DNA of 64,000 nucleotides. Source: Cephalopachus bancanus. Lineage: Eukaryota; Chordata; Mammalia; Primates; Tarsiidae. The notes under the pieces are model-generated. The model made no database searches. It was not told where the DNA came from and saw only the letters and a program-made list of their open reading frames with translations. Below, one piece after another: positions 47,242 through 59,175 of this stretch (position 1 is the stretch's first letter; each line of letters starts with the position of its first letter). Location of the stretch: NCBI GenBank assembly GCA_027257055.1, contig JAPVLO010000975.1:283187-347186 (forward strand). Reading direction: 5' to 3'. Made by a program: the position numbers and the translations under genes.

Positions 47242-48620
47242 CTAATCAGCCAGAAATGTGTCTCTTAGCTTTCAGCAAGCAGGGCAGGACCATCTCGCTT
47301 GGGCATGCATCGTGGATTAGGCAAGAAAGGGGACGCCAAGACCAAGATCTCTCAAGTGCCAGGAGATTTCCAGCCTTTGGCCATGGCCCAGGGAGGCACC
47401 AGACCCAAAGTGCCCTCACGCTCAGGTGAGCCTAGAGGGTTTGTTTGGGAGGGGAGGAAAGGCACAGAGAAAACTGGCTCTGTCACTTCCCAGGACCTCA
47501 GCCCAGTTCAAAGACTCCTCTCCTCCTCAGACAGTTCTTACACAGGAAAGTGTTACAGGGCTGGCCTGAAGCCAGAGTTCCTGGGAAGGCAGGCCTGAAG
47601 AGAGGGCAGAGCTCTTAGGCAGACCAGGGGCAACTGGTGGCCCCCAGAGGGTGGTGCTGAGGGAGAGCCAGGCAGGAGGATCACCAGGCATGGAGGCCAG
47701 GACTCACCGCAGACCCTGCCAGATCCTGCCCGCCTTTCCCCTGGAATAGGAAGCTGGATTTTTTGTTCTCTTTTAGGTGACCAGAGACCACCTCATTATC
47801 ATCGACGATATGAAGAGGAACAGCCACCACCTGAAGCACAGGGATGCCCTCAAGTAATGCTTTCTGAGCTAAGCAGTGGGGTCTTCATCCAGGTTAAGCC
47901 AACTCCTGCTGTCCCCCTCCTTCCCCCAGGGAAACAGCGTCCTTCCTTCTCACTGAAGGTCCCTTTCCATTCTAGCTGCTGGGCTGCTGGTTATGTGGGC
48001 AGGGGCTGGAGCAGGATGTTGAGGATGAGGCGAGAGAGGAGGCGAGAATATACTAACCATGTCACTTTCTCCCCTGTTTGGTTGGCTAGTGCCCTGTGCG
48101 GCAGAAGGAAATCAACTCTCTTAGAGCACAACTTGGTATGTGGGGGCAGGGGAGGACGAGGGTATCTTAGTGCAGAACATGGGCTGGTATGGGGCTGGGA
48201 GTAGAAATACACTGTTTGAATCAAGTGAACGCTTTGCCAGTAAGTCCTAGATACATCTTATTTCACACATTTGTAGAGGTTGCATTTCTTTTCTCTTTCC
48301 CTATTTGTGGGTAGGGAGTGTACAGACTAGACTGTGACAGGTTCCAGGCGATTCTAATACACATCACAGATTGAAAACATTGCATACATTGTGCTTCTAT
48401 TTAGAAAACACACCTGCCTTTAACGTGGGTGACAGGTGGGTGGGTCATTCCCAGAGCTGAAGACCACCAGGTGGGGGAGGGGTGTTCACGCTGCCAGGTG
48501 AGGGCTGTCCCATGGGGCGTGGGGAGGGTTGTTCTCTCCCCGTGCCTGGAGTACTCACTGTAGCCTCTCTCTGTTTCAGTGGCCTTGCAATGCCTCCTTG
48601 AGAAGTTGCAGATCCCTTGA
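45595..48620 (+). CDS. CXorf49: CXorf49-like protein, multi-exon
   Basis: Exons are 45595-45768, 46404-46826, 47269-47425, 47777-47853, 48090-48135 and 48580-48620. All introns are GT-AG, the phases agree (0, 0, 1, 0, 1), and the product is 305 residues. From memory of human CXorf49, the C-terminal half is recognisable. There is a basic Ser/Lys region (exon 46404-46826, around residues 100-199: AALGRKPQ, SGLPMFGK, PKQSKHKAAKKP, then an ASGEDTNSN acidic patch). It is followed by SRAGPSRLGMHRG, a QPPPEAQGCPQCPV motif like the human QQPPGAQGCPRC, and a C-terminal heptad-like helix (KEINSLRAQLVALQCLLEKL). Human CXorf49 (Xq13.1) is longer and of unknown function. Most of its acidic N-terminal half is missing here. 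A possible extra exon at 46198-46403 resembles another human segment but cannot be joined in frame. An alternative 3' exon at 47036-47095 gives a short stop-terminated tail. The start codon follows a plausible leader. Confidence 0.72.
46198..46403 (+). pseudogene. Frame-incompatible exon-like segment in the CXorf49-like gene
   Basis: A good acceptor (GGGTCCCCAG) opens a phase-0 frame at 46198 that fits the exon ending at 45768. Its translation contains QLMRVGI, like PLMKVGI in human CXorf49. The frame runs into a TAG at 46405-46407, and the next exon is read in another frame. No GT lies far enough before 46404 to make a normal intron. It may be a decayed part of a once-continuous exon, with a frameshift, that is now skipped. 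Confidence 0.5.
47200..47241. repeat. (CA)n microsatellite in an intron
   Basis: About 15 CA units lie roughly 30 bases before the acceptor of the exon at 47269. Confidence 0.95.
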
Positions 48621-48901
48621 AGTGAGTGCTGAACATTCTGTCCCCGTGCCCGCAGCCTTGGTCCTCTGTGAGGGCTGGGTCTGGCTCCGATGGGGGTACC
48701 TGCCACAGTCTCCTCTCTTTGACAGGTTGGACAAAGCATCCTCCCACCCAGGAGCAGCTGGCGCCTTCTGAGTTAATGAGTTATAGCCAAGCTGGTTCCC
48801 ACTGTTCCGCCTTCCTCTCATCGGAAGGCCCCGCCATGCTGCCCTGCCTCTCTTTCCCAAGTTTCAGCGCGACTTTTGTTCCCAGTTGATTGCCATCTTA
48901 A

Positions 48902-48907
48902 ATTAAA
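48902..48907 (+). terminator. Polyadenylation signal of the CXorf49-like gene
   Basis: ATTAAA occurs about 280 bases after the stop codon, followed by a T/G-rich stretch (GTCTGTCTATTCTTTG). Confidence 0.55.
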
Positions 48908-48934
48908 GTTCTTCTCAGATCCTGCAGTCTGTCT

Positions 48935-50990
48935 ATTCTTTGCATGGGAGCCCGGGCTACCCCCTGAGCAGGAGCCCTGTAGTGCACTGGCCAGAGCGAC
49001 CCGGGGCCGGGGACCATGTCGTTTTTATGCACTGCGCTTTTCTTCCCACGTCTCCTCTTTCTGGGGCCTCGCCATTCCCACCCGTCACCATCATCCTCCC
49101 ACCCACTCATTGGGAACGCATCAGCCCCTCCTAAAGCTCCCCACTGGGACCCTCATCCTGGTGGTCCTCTGTGACCCTTCTCCTCTGCCACGGCCACACT
49201 CTTGGCTTGTCGGTCAGCCTCTCCTCCCTGCGAATGGAAAAGCAACCACGCAGCACACGTGTGCTCGCCTTCATCCGTTCAGGCCCAGTTCCCCGTCTGC
49301 ACTCATCTCCCGCTGGAGCCCCACAGACGTGAACGACTCGGCCAGAACCTGTGCCTCGTTCCTGCTTTTGCCCTCAGCTGCCAGTTCTCCGTCCTTAGTG
49401 CCAGGGGCGGGGTGGAGTCAGAAGTCACAGCATGGGTTGTGGCTCAAAAGGGAGGACAGGAATCTGTCCTGATGACTGTGGACCCCTGTTCACAGGCTGT
49501 TAGAAACAGGTGGCCTGGGCTCAGGGGTTTCCAACCTCCACGTCCAGATAGGTCATGCTGGGGCCTCTCTGGGGAGATATGTGAGCCCTGGCTGATCCTC
49601 AGGATGCATCTCCCCTATGAGGTCATGGTCCGGTCAGCACGGCCTGGGCAAATGGGTGCTTACCAGGGACCAGGGACACCTGACAGCACCCTGTATGTCT
49701 GCTGTGACTGCCGTTGCCCTGGAGGGTAGGGCTGCCCACCCTGGACACAGCACCCATCAAGTCTCCTCAGTACCCACTCTCTCTGCTCTCTCCTATCTTG
49801 AATACAGCATCTTGGGAGAATCCGCCTTTGCATCAGCTCTCCCAGGTGGCCCAAGTGTAACTCAGTCCCGATTCCAGCCTCACATCCATCCTGGCTTCAG
49901 CTCCAGGCCCACGCACCCTCTTTTCACTGGATGCCTTTGCAGGTAGGCCCTTTTGCCACCAGAAGCAGCAAATAATATCACACCATTACACTTGGGAGCC
50001 TGGACCCTGCTGGGACCGGCTTGTTTCTGGTGTTTTTCCCTATTCTATAGATTGTGAGATGTGGGTTTGGGAGAACATGCCTGTCCCAACTTGGCCCTGC
50101 TACCACCCTACAATGCTGAGAACCATTAGGGACACCCACCCCCAAAGGGCTAGTCAAATGCCCTTCGCTGTGAATCTGCAGCAACCCTGATATGGGCAGG
50201 GGTGGAAGTGAAGTGTAGGCTGGTCGAGTATGTGCCTGGGACCATCAGGAAGAGGTCCTTCTGCCAGCTGAGGGCCGCCTCCCATCCCAGTGTCATTCAA
50301 GAATTCCATCCTAGAAAATGACCACTTCATCTAGTTTTGGGAATGGAAGTAGGAAAGGATCAAATGTCCAAACTGAAGGATGGACACTAGGGAGGAGACA
50401 CTCTTCTCCAGTTGCAACAGTTCCAGAAGAAAAGGATGTGAATGATAGCTTTCAGCCTGCTTGGGGGGGGGGCAGGCGAAATGTAGAGGGAAGGAAGCCA
50501 GGTGGACCCGCTGACACACCTTGTGGTGTCCACCCCAGGCACCCCTTCCACATTGTCCCAGGGTTGGTGCGTGGCCAACAGTGATCTCAGTTGCTACTGA
50601 GATTACGTTATTAAAGATGCCGTGGCTTCCCTTATGCCCTCCCTGTGGGGTCACTGGCTCTGAGCAGAACCAGTCACCATGACACAGGGAAACCCTGTTG
50701 TGCATAGAGAGGCTCACAAGGAGGACCTGAGACCTCTGGCCAATAACCAACAAGGTTCTGAGGTTGACAACATCCCCTAGGGGAGCTCAGATGACCCGCT
50801 GACAGCTTGACTGCAACCAAATGAGGGATCCTGAGCCAACTCTTTCTCACTAAGCCACTTGTAAATGACCCTCCAAAAGGACAAGATAATGAGAGCAAGA
50901 GACAGGGAGAGGGCAGGGCAGGAGTGATGGGGGTGGGGAGGTGTGAGTCATCGACACTTACTCAGGCTGTGGGCTCCCAGCGTCCCTGCA
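48935..50990. other. GC-rich intergenic, nothing recognised
   Basis: Overlapping open frames in several phases (48876-49472, 49202-49729, 50331-50753 minus) reflect high GC. None shows a start context, splice sites or a known motif. Confidence 0.45.
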
Positions 50991-50994
50991 CTTT

Positions 50995-51140
50995 GAAGTA
51001 ATCACCAGACTGACACCAAGCCCCTGCTTGCCACCTGCTGGCACTGCTCTAATACTGCAGCGCTATTATCTTCTTTTTCTACATTTTATGTAGGAAACTA
51101 AGGCAGAGAGAGGAAAAGGGACCAAGGTCACAAGGGATCA
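50995..51140 (-). repeat. MIR fragment, antisense
   Basis: ACTAAGGCAGAGAGAGG, then ACCAAGGTCACAAGGG, is the antisense MIR core. Confidence 0.65.
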
Positions 51141-52315
51141 TCGCTACAGTTCTTCAACTGTTCTTTGTCCTGTAGCGTTTGGAGGCTACTCTGGGAAAAA
51201 AGGGCCACAGGAGCTGACCCAAGGGGAGTGATTCTTCTCACAGGGTCATAGCCAGTGCACCTGTGGCTGCCTGGGCTAGAGGGCCCCCAAAGCAAACTGC
51301 ACATGGCATCAGATGAAGACACCAGCGCCTGCTGCTCAAGCCATTACAGGATAGAGCTGAGAAGGACTCCCCAACTCGGCCTCCACTCAAGCCCATGACC
51401 TGTGGGGGCTCTCAGACCTGCTTTCTGCTGGACACTCCTGCCAGGCTGGCTGCTCCGTTGTTCAGAGGAGTTGCAAAATGCAACCAAATGCAACCTAGTG
51501 GATAGGTGAGCCTCCAGGGGTAACCCCAGCTGTGGGCCAGCGCAGAGCCTGAGGCAAGGGCACAGGCTGAGTTTCTGAGACAGGGCAGAAGAAGCAGGGT
51601 AAGGCCTGAAAGGGAAAGTCATGGAGGATGTTCAGTCCGTGGTTGCTCCCAGGGGCAAAAGGGAACCCATCAGCCAGGCTCATCTTGCCTGGGACCCCGT
51701 CAGCTGGGGAGGTAAATCAACTAGGGAATATCCCTATCCTATTATGGGGTAGGTAATATCCCTATCCTATTATTAGCTCTGCACCAAGCTGAGCCTAGCC
51801 TGGCAGAATCTTACTCACTGGCTGTAGGGATGCCGCCTCAGTGTCCCCTCCTTCTCGGAAAGCTTGTGGTTTATCTGCCCCTGTCAGTTAAGTTGCCATT
51901 CCAGTGGATCATGGGCTTTAGAAGGAACACGGGTTTCCACTGACGGAGCCAGTGGGGTCACCTACTGCCTACTTCCTTGTCCTGTCCATTTTCCTTCACA
52001 AGCCTGTGACCTACCGCTGTCCTCATCCTGGCAGACTTCAATCTGTCTTGTTCATGAGGGTGTGACAAGGCCTACGCACAACCTCAAGTCCTGCACTCAG
52101 CAGGGTCCAGTGTCTGGGAATTGCTCACAGGCACCCAAGGCCAGGGGTAGTGGCCTTGCAGCGTGCCCAGGGTCAAGTCTCCTGCCAGTGTCCCGAGGGA
52201 GACTTGGTCTGGACTGGTATTCCTTCTTCCTGTCTGACCAAGCTGTCCTTCCTACTCTTTGTGGGGAGGAAAATCATGACAGCAGCCAACACGTTCACGA
52301 TGTTGTTTCTCTCCT
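51140..52315. other. Intergenic, nothing recognised
   Basis: No named repeat. A local direct repeat, AATATCCCTATCCTATTAT, occurs twice at 51727-51775. Confidence 0.45.
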
Positions 52316-52317
52316 TA

Positions 52318-52362
52318 TCACCTCCTTTTACAGATGTGGAGACTGAGGCACAGGGTTAAGTG
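52318..52362 (-). repeat. MIR core fragment, antisense
   Basis: TTTACAGATGTGGAGACTGAGGCACAGGG region, the typical antisense MIR core. Confidence 0.6.
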
Positions 52363-52364
52363 AA

Positions 52365-55300
52365 TAGCGGTATGTACTTCATGCTTTGGAATAAAAAAAG
52401 CGGTGGACATAGGATATGCCAACAGAGGCCACTAATGGTGTCTGTGATTGGGGAGTGGACCAGTCACTGGTTGTGCCCTGCTGGGATCACCTGGCCTGGA
52501 GGGTACCCCCTGCCTCCCTCCCATCCACACTTTCCATGCAGAGAGAACTTGCTGGTGGCCGGGGCCTGGGCCAAGCTCTGGACTGGAATGGGACTCACCT
52601 GGACCCAGAGAGGCCATGTTGGGGATGGTTTCAGGCCTGTGCAGCGGGCAGTGGGAAGGATCCTGGGGTCTTTGTACAGATCCAGGGTATACGCTGATGC
52701 TGAGAGACAGCAGGTGATGGTAGCTGTGGTGGCAGATGGTGCAAGGTAAGACAAGGTGTGAGCATCACTGGGTCACTGGAAAGTGTTGGCTGACACAGGG
52801 CCAAGGGCTGTGGGGATCACCGCAGCAAAGAATAAGCTGTCTCGACAGTCCTTGAGGTGCTTTGGGGTGATGGGTGTGTCCTCTGAGGCCATGAGAAATA
52901 AGGAGAGATGAGGAAGGCTACTGGGCCACCCTGAGCCCAGGCTGGTCTGCTCTTATCAGCCCACCAGTGCTGTCCTACAGGCCACTCTGTGTGACCTGGG
53001 ACTGCCTACATAGCCCTCAGGTATCACTGAACCCTGCCATGCTGACAATAAGATCCATCAGAGAGGTGCCTTGTCAGGACTACTGCCACCAGGACACAGC
53101 TGGGAACCCAGAACTCCTCCCTGAAAGGACCTCCAGCCACCTTCTTGTCACACTCCAGGGCACCAGCCTAAGAGAAGCATGGCCTGCCGTGACTCTAGAC
53201 ATGGGGTGTCACTCCCGATCTGGGGACTACATGAACAAGTGGTCAATGGTTGGACGTTGACTTCTTAAAGGCCACTATCGGAGTGTCCTGAGGGAGCTGG
53301 TAGACACTGCAAGAGTTGGCTCTCCATGCTCCTGGGATCCCAACAGTAGCCCACTGCAGTCCCCAGTCCAGGCACCCAGTACTTCCCCCACCCCATCCTC
53401 TGCCTGTCGCCTGCCTCAGCAGCTCCCTCACAGGCCTAGGACCTATCCACCTGCCTCCCCAAGGTGGCTTCCAGCAGGGTTCTGTGGGGTTGAGGGTGCA
53501 GGTGGGATGGCCCTGGAAATCCCGAGAAGACACCCTGCCCCCAGGAGAGACCTTGGCTGCCCACCCACATTGAGATACTCATGGAGCAGTGGAGGAGGAC
53601 AGAAGAGCTCAGCAGGGGGCTTGAGAGGAGCCTTCCAGATGGCATCTCTTACTAGAAAGGTCAAAGTGTAAACCCAGCATGAGGGGACATGGGAAGGTAG
53701 GCAGTGACCTCCCAAGGTTGGGCTCGAGGGAAGAGAGGACCAGAGGACAGCAGCCAGCCCACAGCAGCCAGCCTACAGCGGCATCTTCTCATCTTCTTTG
53801 TTCCAGGTTAGGAGCCTAGGTGGGGAATGCAATGAGAGGATCTCAGAGCAGACACCAGGCACCCCCATTTCACTGGGGTCTAGGAATTGGGTGAGTAGGT
53901 CTGGATGTTAATGAAGAGGACCATTGGCATACCTCTTCACACTCCCTCCAAGTCCTCTCTGCACCCTGGAAGGAGACTGCTGGGGCCTGGCCTGGCATCT
54001 TCCAGCAGCAGGAAACCTGAAAAGTCAGGACTTGGGTACCCTGGATCTGGCCACTCCCATGAACCAAACCAGCCTATGTCTTTGAAGGGTGCCTGATGGA
54101 ATGCTCTGCCAGCCCGCCCCTCAGGAGTCCTGATATGCGTGTACCTTGGTCATGTGGGCCACTGCTCTGCCCTTGGCTCCTGCTAACTCAGCGACCCTTT
54201 CTTCTCATGCTAGGGAGGAGAAGGAGTGGGGGTTTCCTGTGTGGGTCTATCATTTTCAGCACCACAGAAGTCGGAAACAGCCCTCCTCTCTCCTGAGTGC
54301 TCACATCCACATGTCTCCCTACGCCCTGGGCCAGTGGAGAAGGCTGGAGGGGTGCATTGGTGGGCCCAGGCCATACCCTCTTCTGGAACCCTGGCAGCTG
54401 CTCTTGTCCCCTGGAGCAGAGAGGCTGTGCTGTAGCCTTGGGAAGAGGAGGCTGTGGCACTGTGCTGTGAGCTTCGCTTACCCAGACAGTTTTAAAGTGG
54501 TAGGGACCACTGGGGGATCGCAGCATGTCCTGCCAAGGACTCTGGCCCTCAGCTAAGGGACGAGGCCTTCCTATTCCCCCCACCACGCCCCCTTGTCTGT
54601 TCCATAGCCTGCTTGATCAAAGCAGGCTGTGGGGGCCTGATGTTCCATCCACTGAGAGGAAGCCCACCTGGACCCTGAGGGTGGCTGAAAGCTGGTGCTT
54701 GGGGAACAGAAATAAGGCTACTCAGGAAGGGTGGGCCACCCTTGAGTTGCACCTGCTCAAATAAGTAGTCACCCATGCTCTTTCTGCCTGCCACACCTAC
54801 CCTTTCCATCCACACCCTCCCACGGAATTCTGACCCCACACCCCCACCTCCTCAGTCATCAGGACCCTTCCCTGTGGGCAGATCCTGCCTACTGGCCTTC
54901 CCTCAAGCTGAGCCTCTCCCACAGAGACCTCTTTTCTTGAGCCCCAGCCCCTCACCCAACTCCTGCTCAAGCCCTGTCCAGCCCCATGACTCGCTCAAAA
55001 CAGTTCTGTTCCCCAGGCCCTCATACTCAGGAATCTTCCATCCTCAACGCCCGGGCCCCGCTTACCATCTGGTCCCCAGTAACGCTCTCCTTTCTGGACA
55101 CTGCCCCGTCCTGTTCCGAGTCTTCTCCCTGCACCTGTGGCCTGGACACTGCACTGTGCCACACCTGTGCCCTCTCCTGGCCTATGACCCACACTGTTGA
55201 CTTCAAGGGCACCTATACCAGAGTGCTGGTCTGGACTGTCCTTCCAGAAGGAAGACCTCTCACCTTTTCGCTTACTTGGCCTCTCCCTTCAAAGTCTCAG

Positions 55301-55640
55301 ATTCAGCAAAAACCCAGTTCCAACTCTGGCCTGGGGCATGTGCAGGCCCTTCCTGAAAGGAGCCTTGTCTACCCTTCCGGGGTGCCAGCTCCCTTTCTGG
55401 TAAGAAAGAACACTGGCCCTAGTCTGGCCCCTGCACCATCACCCTTCTCTTCACCCAAGAAAAATGTTGCCACCCTGCTCTCTCCCCTGCTTACTAAACA
55501 CCAGGACCCTCACTCACCCTTTTAGGACACCTGCTCCCACATGTCCTCCCCTTTGCAGGCCCTTGTACAGACAGTCTCTTCCTCCCTGCACCCCCACCCA
55601 CCACTTTGCTCTTAGTCAGCCTGGCTGGTGTCAGCTGGCT
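52365..55640. other. GC-rich intergenic, nothing recognised
   Basis: Dense but uninformative open frames on both strands. From 54780 to 55640 the plus strand is C-rich and yields long Pro/Ser/Leu frames that I do not accept as genes. Confidence 0.45.
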
Positions 55641-55644
55641 AGAG

Positions 55645-55705
55645 GCCATTCTCCATGTTTATAGGAAAGGAAGCTGAGGTGAGGGTACCCCTTAGGTCAC
55701 AAATA
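55645..55705 (-). repeat. Possible MIR fragment, antisense
   Basis: TTTATAGGAAAGGAAGCTGAGG and CCCTTAGGTCACAAAT fit a decayed MIR core. Confidence 0.4.
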
Positions 55706-55709
55706 CACA

Positions 55710-57235
55710 TCAGAGTTGGTGTGGACCCTATCAAGGCCTTCCTTAGTGTGGAGTAGTGTTTGGCCCAGGCTGGTGGGAAGGAGGTTCCCTGTGGGCTGGA
55801 GGTTCAGCCGACTTTTGCCCGTCTTCCCTCAGCACTCATTTACCACAGGAACAGTCCCAGGGTGTATCTGCTTCTCAACCTGCATCCCAGGGCCTTTGTG
55901 TGTGGCAGGTCCAGCAATGGGAGGCTGGCACAGGCTGAATGGGGCTCACCTGTCTCTGGGAAGTGTCTCTGGGCTCTGAGGTGGACCTGAGGGAACTTCA
56001 CAGCTTTCTCCAGCGCAGCCACCTCGTCTACGTGAGCAAGGAGATGCTTGAGATCAGGTGACCCAGGCCATGGCAGTCAGCCTCCTCCCAGCCCTGCCTC
56101 CTCCTAGCTGTGTCTGAGTAGTCAGCACAGACCAGCATCTGGGGAGCATCCTCTGCCCACCTCCACCACGAGGTCTGATGAAGAGCCCTCCCCACTGCTG
56201 ACCACACCCAGAACCCCCACCTCCAGACCAGGAGGCAGGGGCAGGTGCTGGTTCTTCTCCGAAGTAAGGGTGCAGGTCCTAAAACACCATGAGGTGCTTG
56301 TGCCAAGACTGAACCCGGACACCCTTCTATGCCAGCCTGGCCACTCAACATTCATTTTTGTGGCTGTGATATTTATGTCGTCAAGGGCTGAAGCTGGCAG
56401 GCAGAGCCAGAGGCCCAACCAAGTCTTCACATTCCGCTGATGCCCAGCTGCTAGAGGATGAGGGAAGTCTTCTAAACTAGATCCTGTCCCTCAAGTGAGA
56501 AGGATGGAGGGCTGTGACAAGAGTGGGAAGGGCCTTTCAGAATCCCAGGCCTGGTGGTGACAGTCCTATGTTGTGCCAAGCATATCCTAGAGACCAAGAG
56601 TCCAAGATAGGTATGAGACTCGGGGGTCACCATGGAAGGGTGGCAGGGAGGACGTGAGGGAGACAGTCGTTCTCTGCTGAGTGAGCAGGCAAGGCAGGGA
56701 AAGGGGCCTTACCACCAGCAGGGAAAGTAGAACTTGAACTCTGTCTAAGTAATTAGCAACAAAAACAAATGAAAGTTAATACTAGATGTGGTAAGGTGAC
56801 GCTAGGATAGGCACTCGCAAAAGTACCATTGCATATTGACAGGATGTGCAGAAAATTGTATATCTGGGATGATCACCCATCGGAGCTTGTCACCGGCATT
56901 CTGGGATTCTTCCTGTGGGTATAAGTTTAAATAGAAAATAAAAGTATGTGTCGAACACATTATAACACAGATTTTTAAAAGGAAGGCAAAATAAGTAGGG
57001 CCACTGTTTCTCTGGTCACACTCAGGACACTGCAGTCACCTTTAGATGACAGCCACAGAAATCTTGAAGGAAATGTCCCGCGATGTGCCCAGAGGGCCAG
57101 CCCAGCACCGGGAGCAGTGATCTCCTCCAGTTACACTGAGGTATCTGTGATGTCATCTCATTTCCTTTCTTGGTTGAATGTAGACTTTATAGAGCTCAGT
57201 GCAGAAAGTATGTGCCTGAAACATTAAAATAAAAA
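55710..57235. other. Intergenic, nothing recognised
   Basis: GC-rich to about 56720, AT-rich after that. No supported gene. Confidence 0.45.
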
Positions 57236-57237
57236 TG

Positions 57238-57533
57238 GGAGCCAGGCTTGGTGGCGCAGCCTGTAATCCCGCGCCTTGGGAGCCTGAGGTGAATGGATTG
57301 CCTGAGCCCGCGGGTTCGAGACCCGCCTGGGCAACTTGGCAAGACCTCATCTCTACAATAAATCAAAAAATTAGCCGGGCGTGGTAGCGCATGCCTGTAA
57401 TTCCGGTTACTCGGAAGGCTGAGGCGGAAGGATCGGCGGAGCCCAGCAGGTCGAGGCTGCGGTGGCCGGGAGCGGCCACTGCACTCCAGTCTGGGCGACA
57501 GAGTGAGACTCCGACTCAAAAAAAAAAAAAAAA
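57238..57533 (+). mobile_element. Alu, full length, plus orientation
   Basis: One of the least decayed copies in the window: B box GGGTTCGAGACCCGCC, linker CTACAATAAATC, right arm GGCCGGGAGCGGCCACTGC and tail GACTCCGACTC plus A15. A good reference for the local Alu form. Confidence 0.95.
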
Positions 57534-57536
57534 TTA

Positions 57537-57757
57537 AAAATCCAGATACTATAAAAGACTGATATTTTACTACATAAAAATACTTTTGCATGACAAAGAA
57601 AAACAAACAATATCAAATAGCCAACAAGCCAATTAGGAGACATTACTTGCAATGTACATTGCAGATAACAAACTAATACCCCTAACACATAAAAACTCTT
57701 AAATTGAGAACAAAAGGCTAAAAACCCAATCAAAAAAGTGCAAAGACATGAACAAAT

Positions 57758-57795
<38 letters not shown>

Positions 57796-59030
57796 ATCAG
57801 AAGGGCTCTTAAGCACATGAAAAGGTGTTCCAAGTTACTCTTAATTAGAAAAATGCTAATTAAGCTACATGGAGATACCACTTCTCACCTATCAGATTTG
57901 CAATAATTAAGAAGTTAAGAAAACACTTTTTTGGTGAGGCTTTGGGGGAAAAGATATTCGCCGGCATTGTTGATGGGAATGCAAATTGGAACAAGCTTTC
58001 TGGAGGGGATCTGGTTATACTGATACAACTACATTTGTGTTTACTCTTTGGTGCACCAATTCTACTTCTAGGAATTTACCCTGAAATTACACCTCTAACA
58101 ATATGGAAATGTATATGTACCTGGTTGTTCATTGAAACATTGTTGGTAATTGCAAAATACTGCAAACAATCTGGATTCCTCTGCATCGGAGAGTGATTGA
58201 ATAATTGAGGGCACATTCACCCAACACAGTACTATGCAACTGTCGTGACAGAACGAGGGATGTCTCCATGAACTGCTATGGAGTGATCACCAGGACACAC
58301 TATTGAGTGAAGAAGCAAAGTCCGGGAGAGTGTCTGCAGTATCCAGTTCTTCATGTAAGAAAGAAAGGGGTATTCAAATCATTCTATGAAAAAGATACCT
58401 GCACACGCATGTTTGTTGCAGCTCTATTCACAATAACAAAAACATGAAACCAACCATGCTGCCCATTGAAGCTGGACTGGATTTTTTAAATGTGGTACAT
58501 ATACACAATGGAACATTATGTAGTCATCAAGAAGGACAAACATATGGACTTTGTGGCAACTAGAATGGATTTAGAGTCAATCATACTCAGTGATCTACCA
58601 CAGAAACAAAGAACAGAGTACCGTAGTTCTTACTCATGAGTGGACCTTCAACAATTACCATAATACTATAAGAAAGGAATTGGCTGTAGTGGGAAACTGC
58701 GAGGGGAGGGGGGGCGGGATTGGCAGTTGAGAAAACTGCTGGTGGGGGGAGGAGCACACCTCATCAGCAAGGGTACCTGCATAATCAACGTTTGTATACC
58801 TAAGCCTGAATTGTACCCCACATCTTTATAATAAAAAAAAGAAAGGGGTATAGGAACATGCACAGATAACTGTTCATTTGTACAAAAAGAAACAGAAAAA
58901 CTGATGAGGTTGGTTCCTCACAGGAGATGAGTGGAAAGAGGCGGAAAGTGATGGGAGGCGTCACTTTGCTGAGGGTTCCTTTGTGGACAATTCTAACTTT
59001 TAAAACGACACGATTATTTCACATGATCCA
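57537..59030 (+). mobile_element. Old L1 (ORF2 end and 3' UTR) interrupted by a younger L1
   Basis: ATTTTACTACATAAAAATAC, CCTATCAGATTTGCAATAAT and TTCTGGAGGGGATCTGG lead up to 58360. The 3'-UTR wording CTGATGAGGTTGGTTCCTC resumes at about 58890. Frames are broken. A (CA)n run at 57761-57793 lies inside it. Confidence 0.75.
58361..58851 (+). mobile_element. 5'-truncated L1 with 13-bp target-site duplication
   Basis: The insert 58374-58838 begins TCAAATCATTCTATG, contains the L1 3' end and finishes in ATAATAAAAAAAA. AAGAAAGGGGTAT is repeated at 58361-58373 and 58839-58851. Confidence 0.93.
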
Positions 59031-59175
59031 AGCAAAAAAGAAGTGAACTTGACAAAGATGGTGGGAGGGAGGGGGCAAAAGACAAAGAAAATCCACACAG
59101 AAACAAGCAAGCTAAACCACAATCACATGACCTCGGTGGGGATGAGGAGCTGGAGAACTAGCCCAGGTAACCTTT

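Noticed and set aside
47777..47853. Alternative frame in this exon reading VTRDHLIIIDDMKRN, which looks protein-like.
   Set aside because: It does not connect in phase with the neighbouring exons. The GDQRPPHYHRR frame does, and it matches the CXorf49 C-terminus.
48876..49472. Plus-strand frame of 198 codons just after the CXorf49-like gene.
   Set aside because: It starts at the polyadenylation region of that gene, has no motif, and overlaps other open frames in the same GC-rich stretch.
54986..55525. Plus-strand frame of 179 codons in C-rich DNA.
   Set aside because: Pro/Ser/Leu composition follows base composition. Overlapping frames are equally open, and no splice sites or motifs support it.
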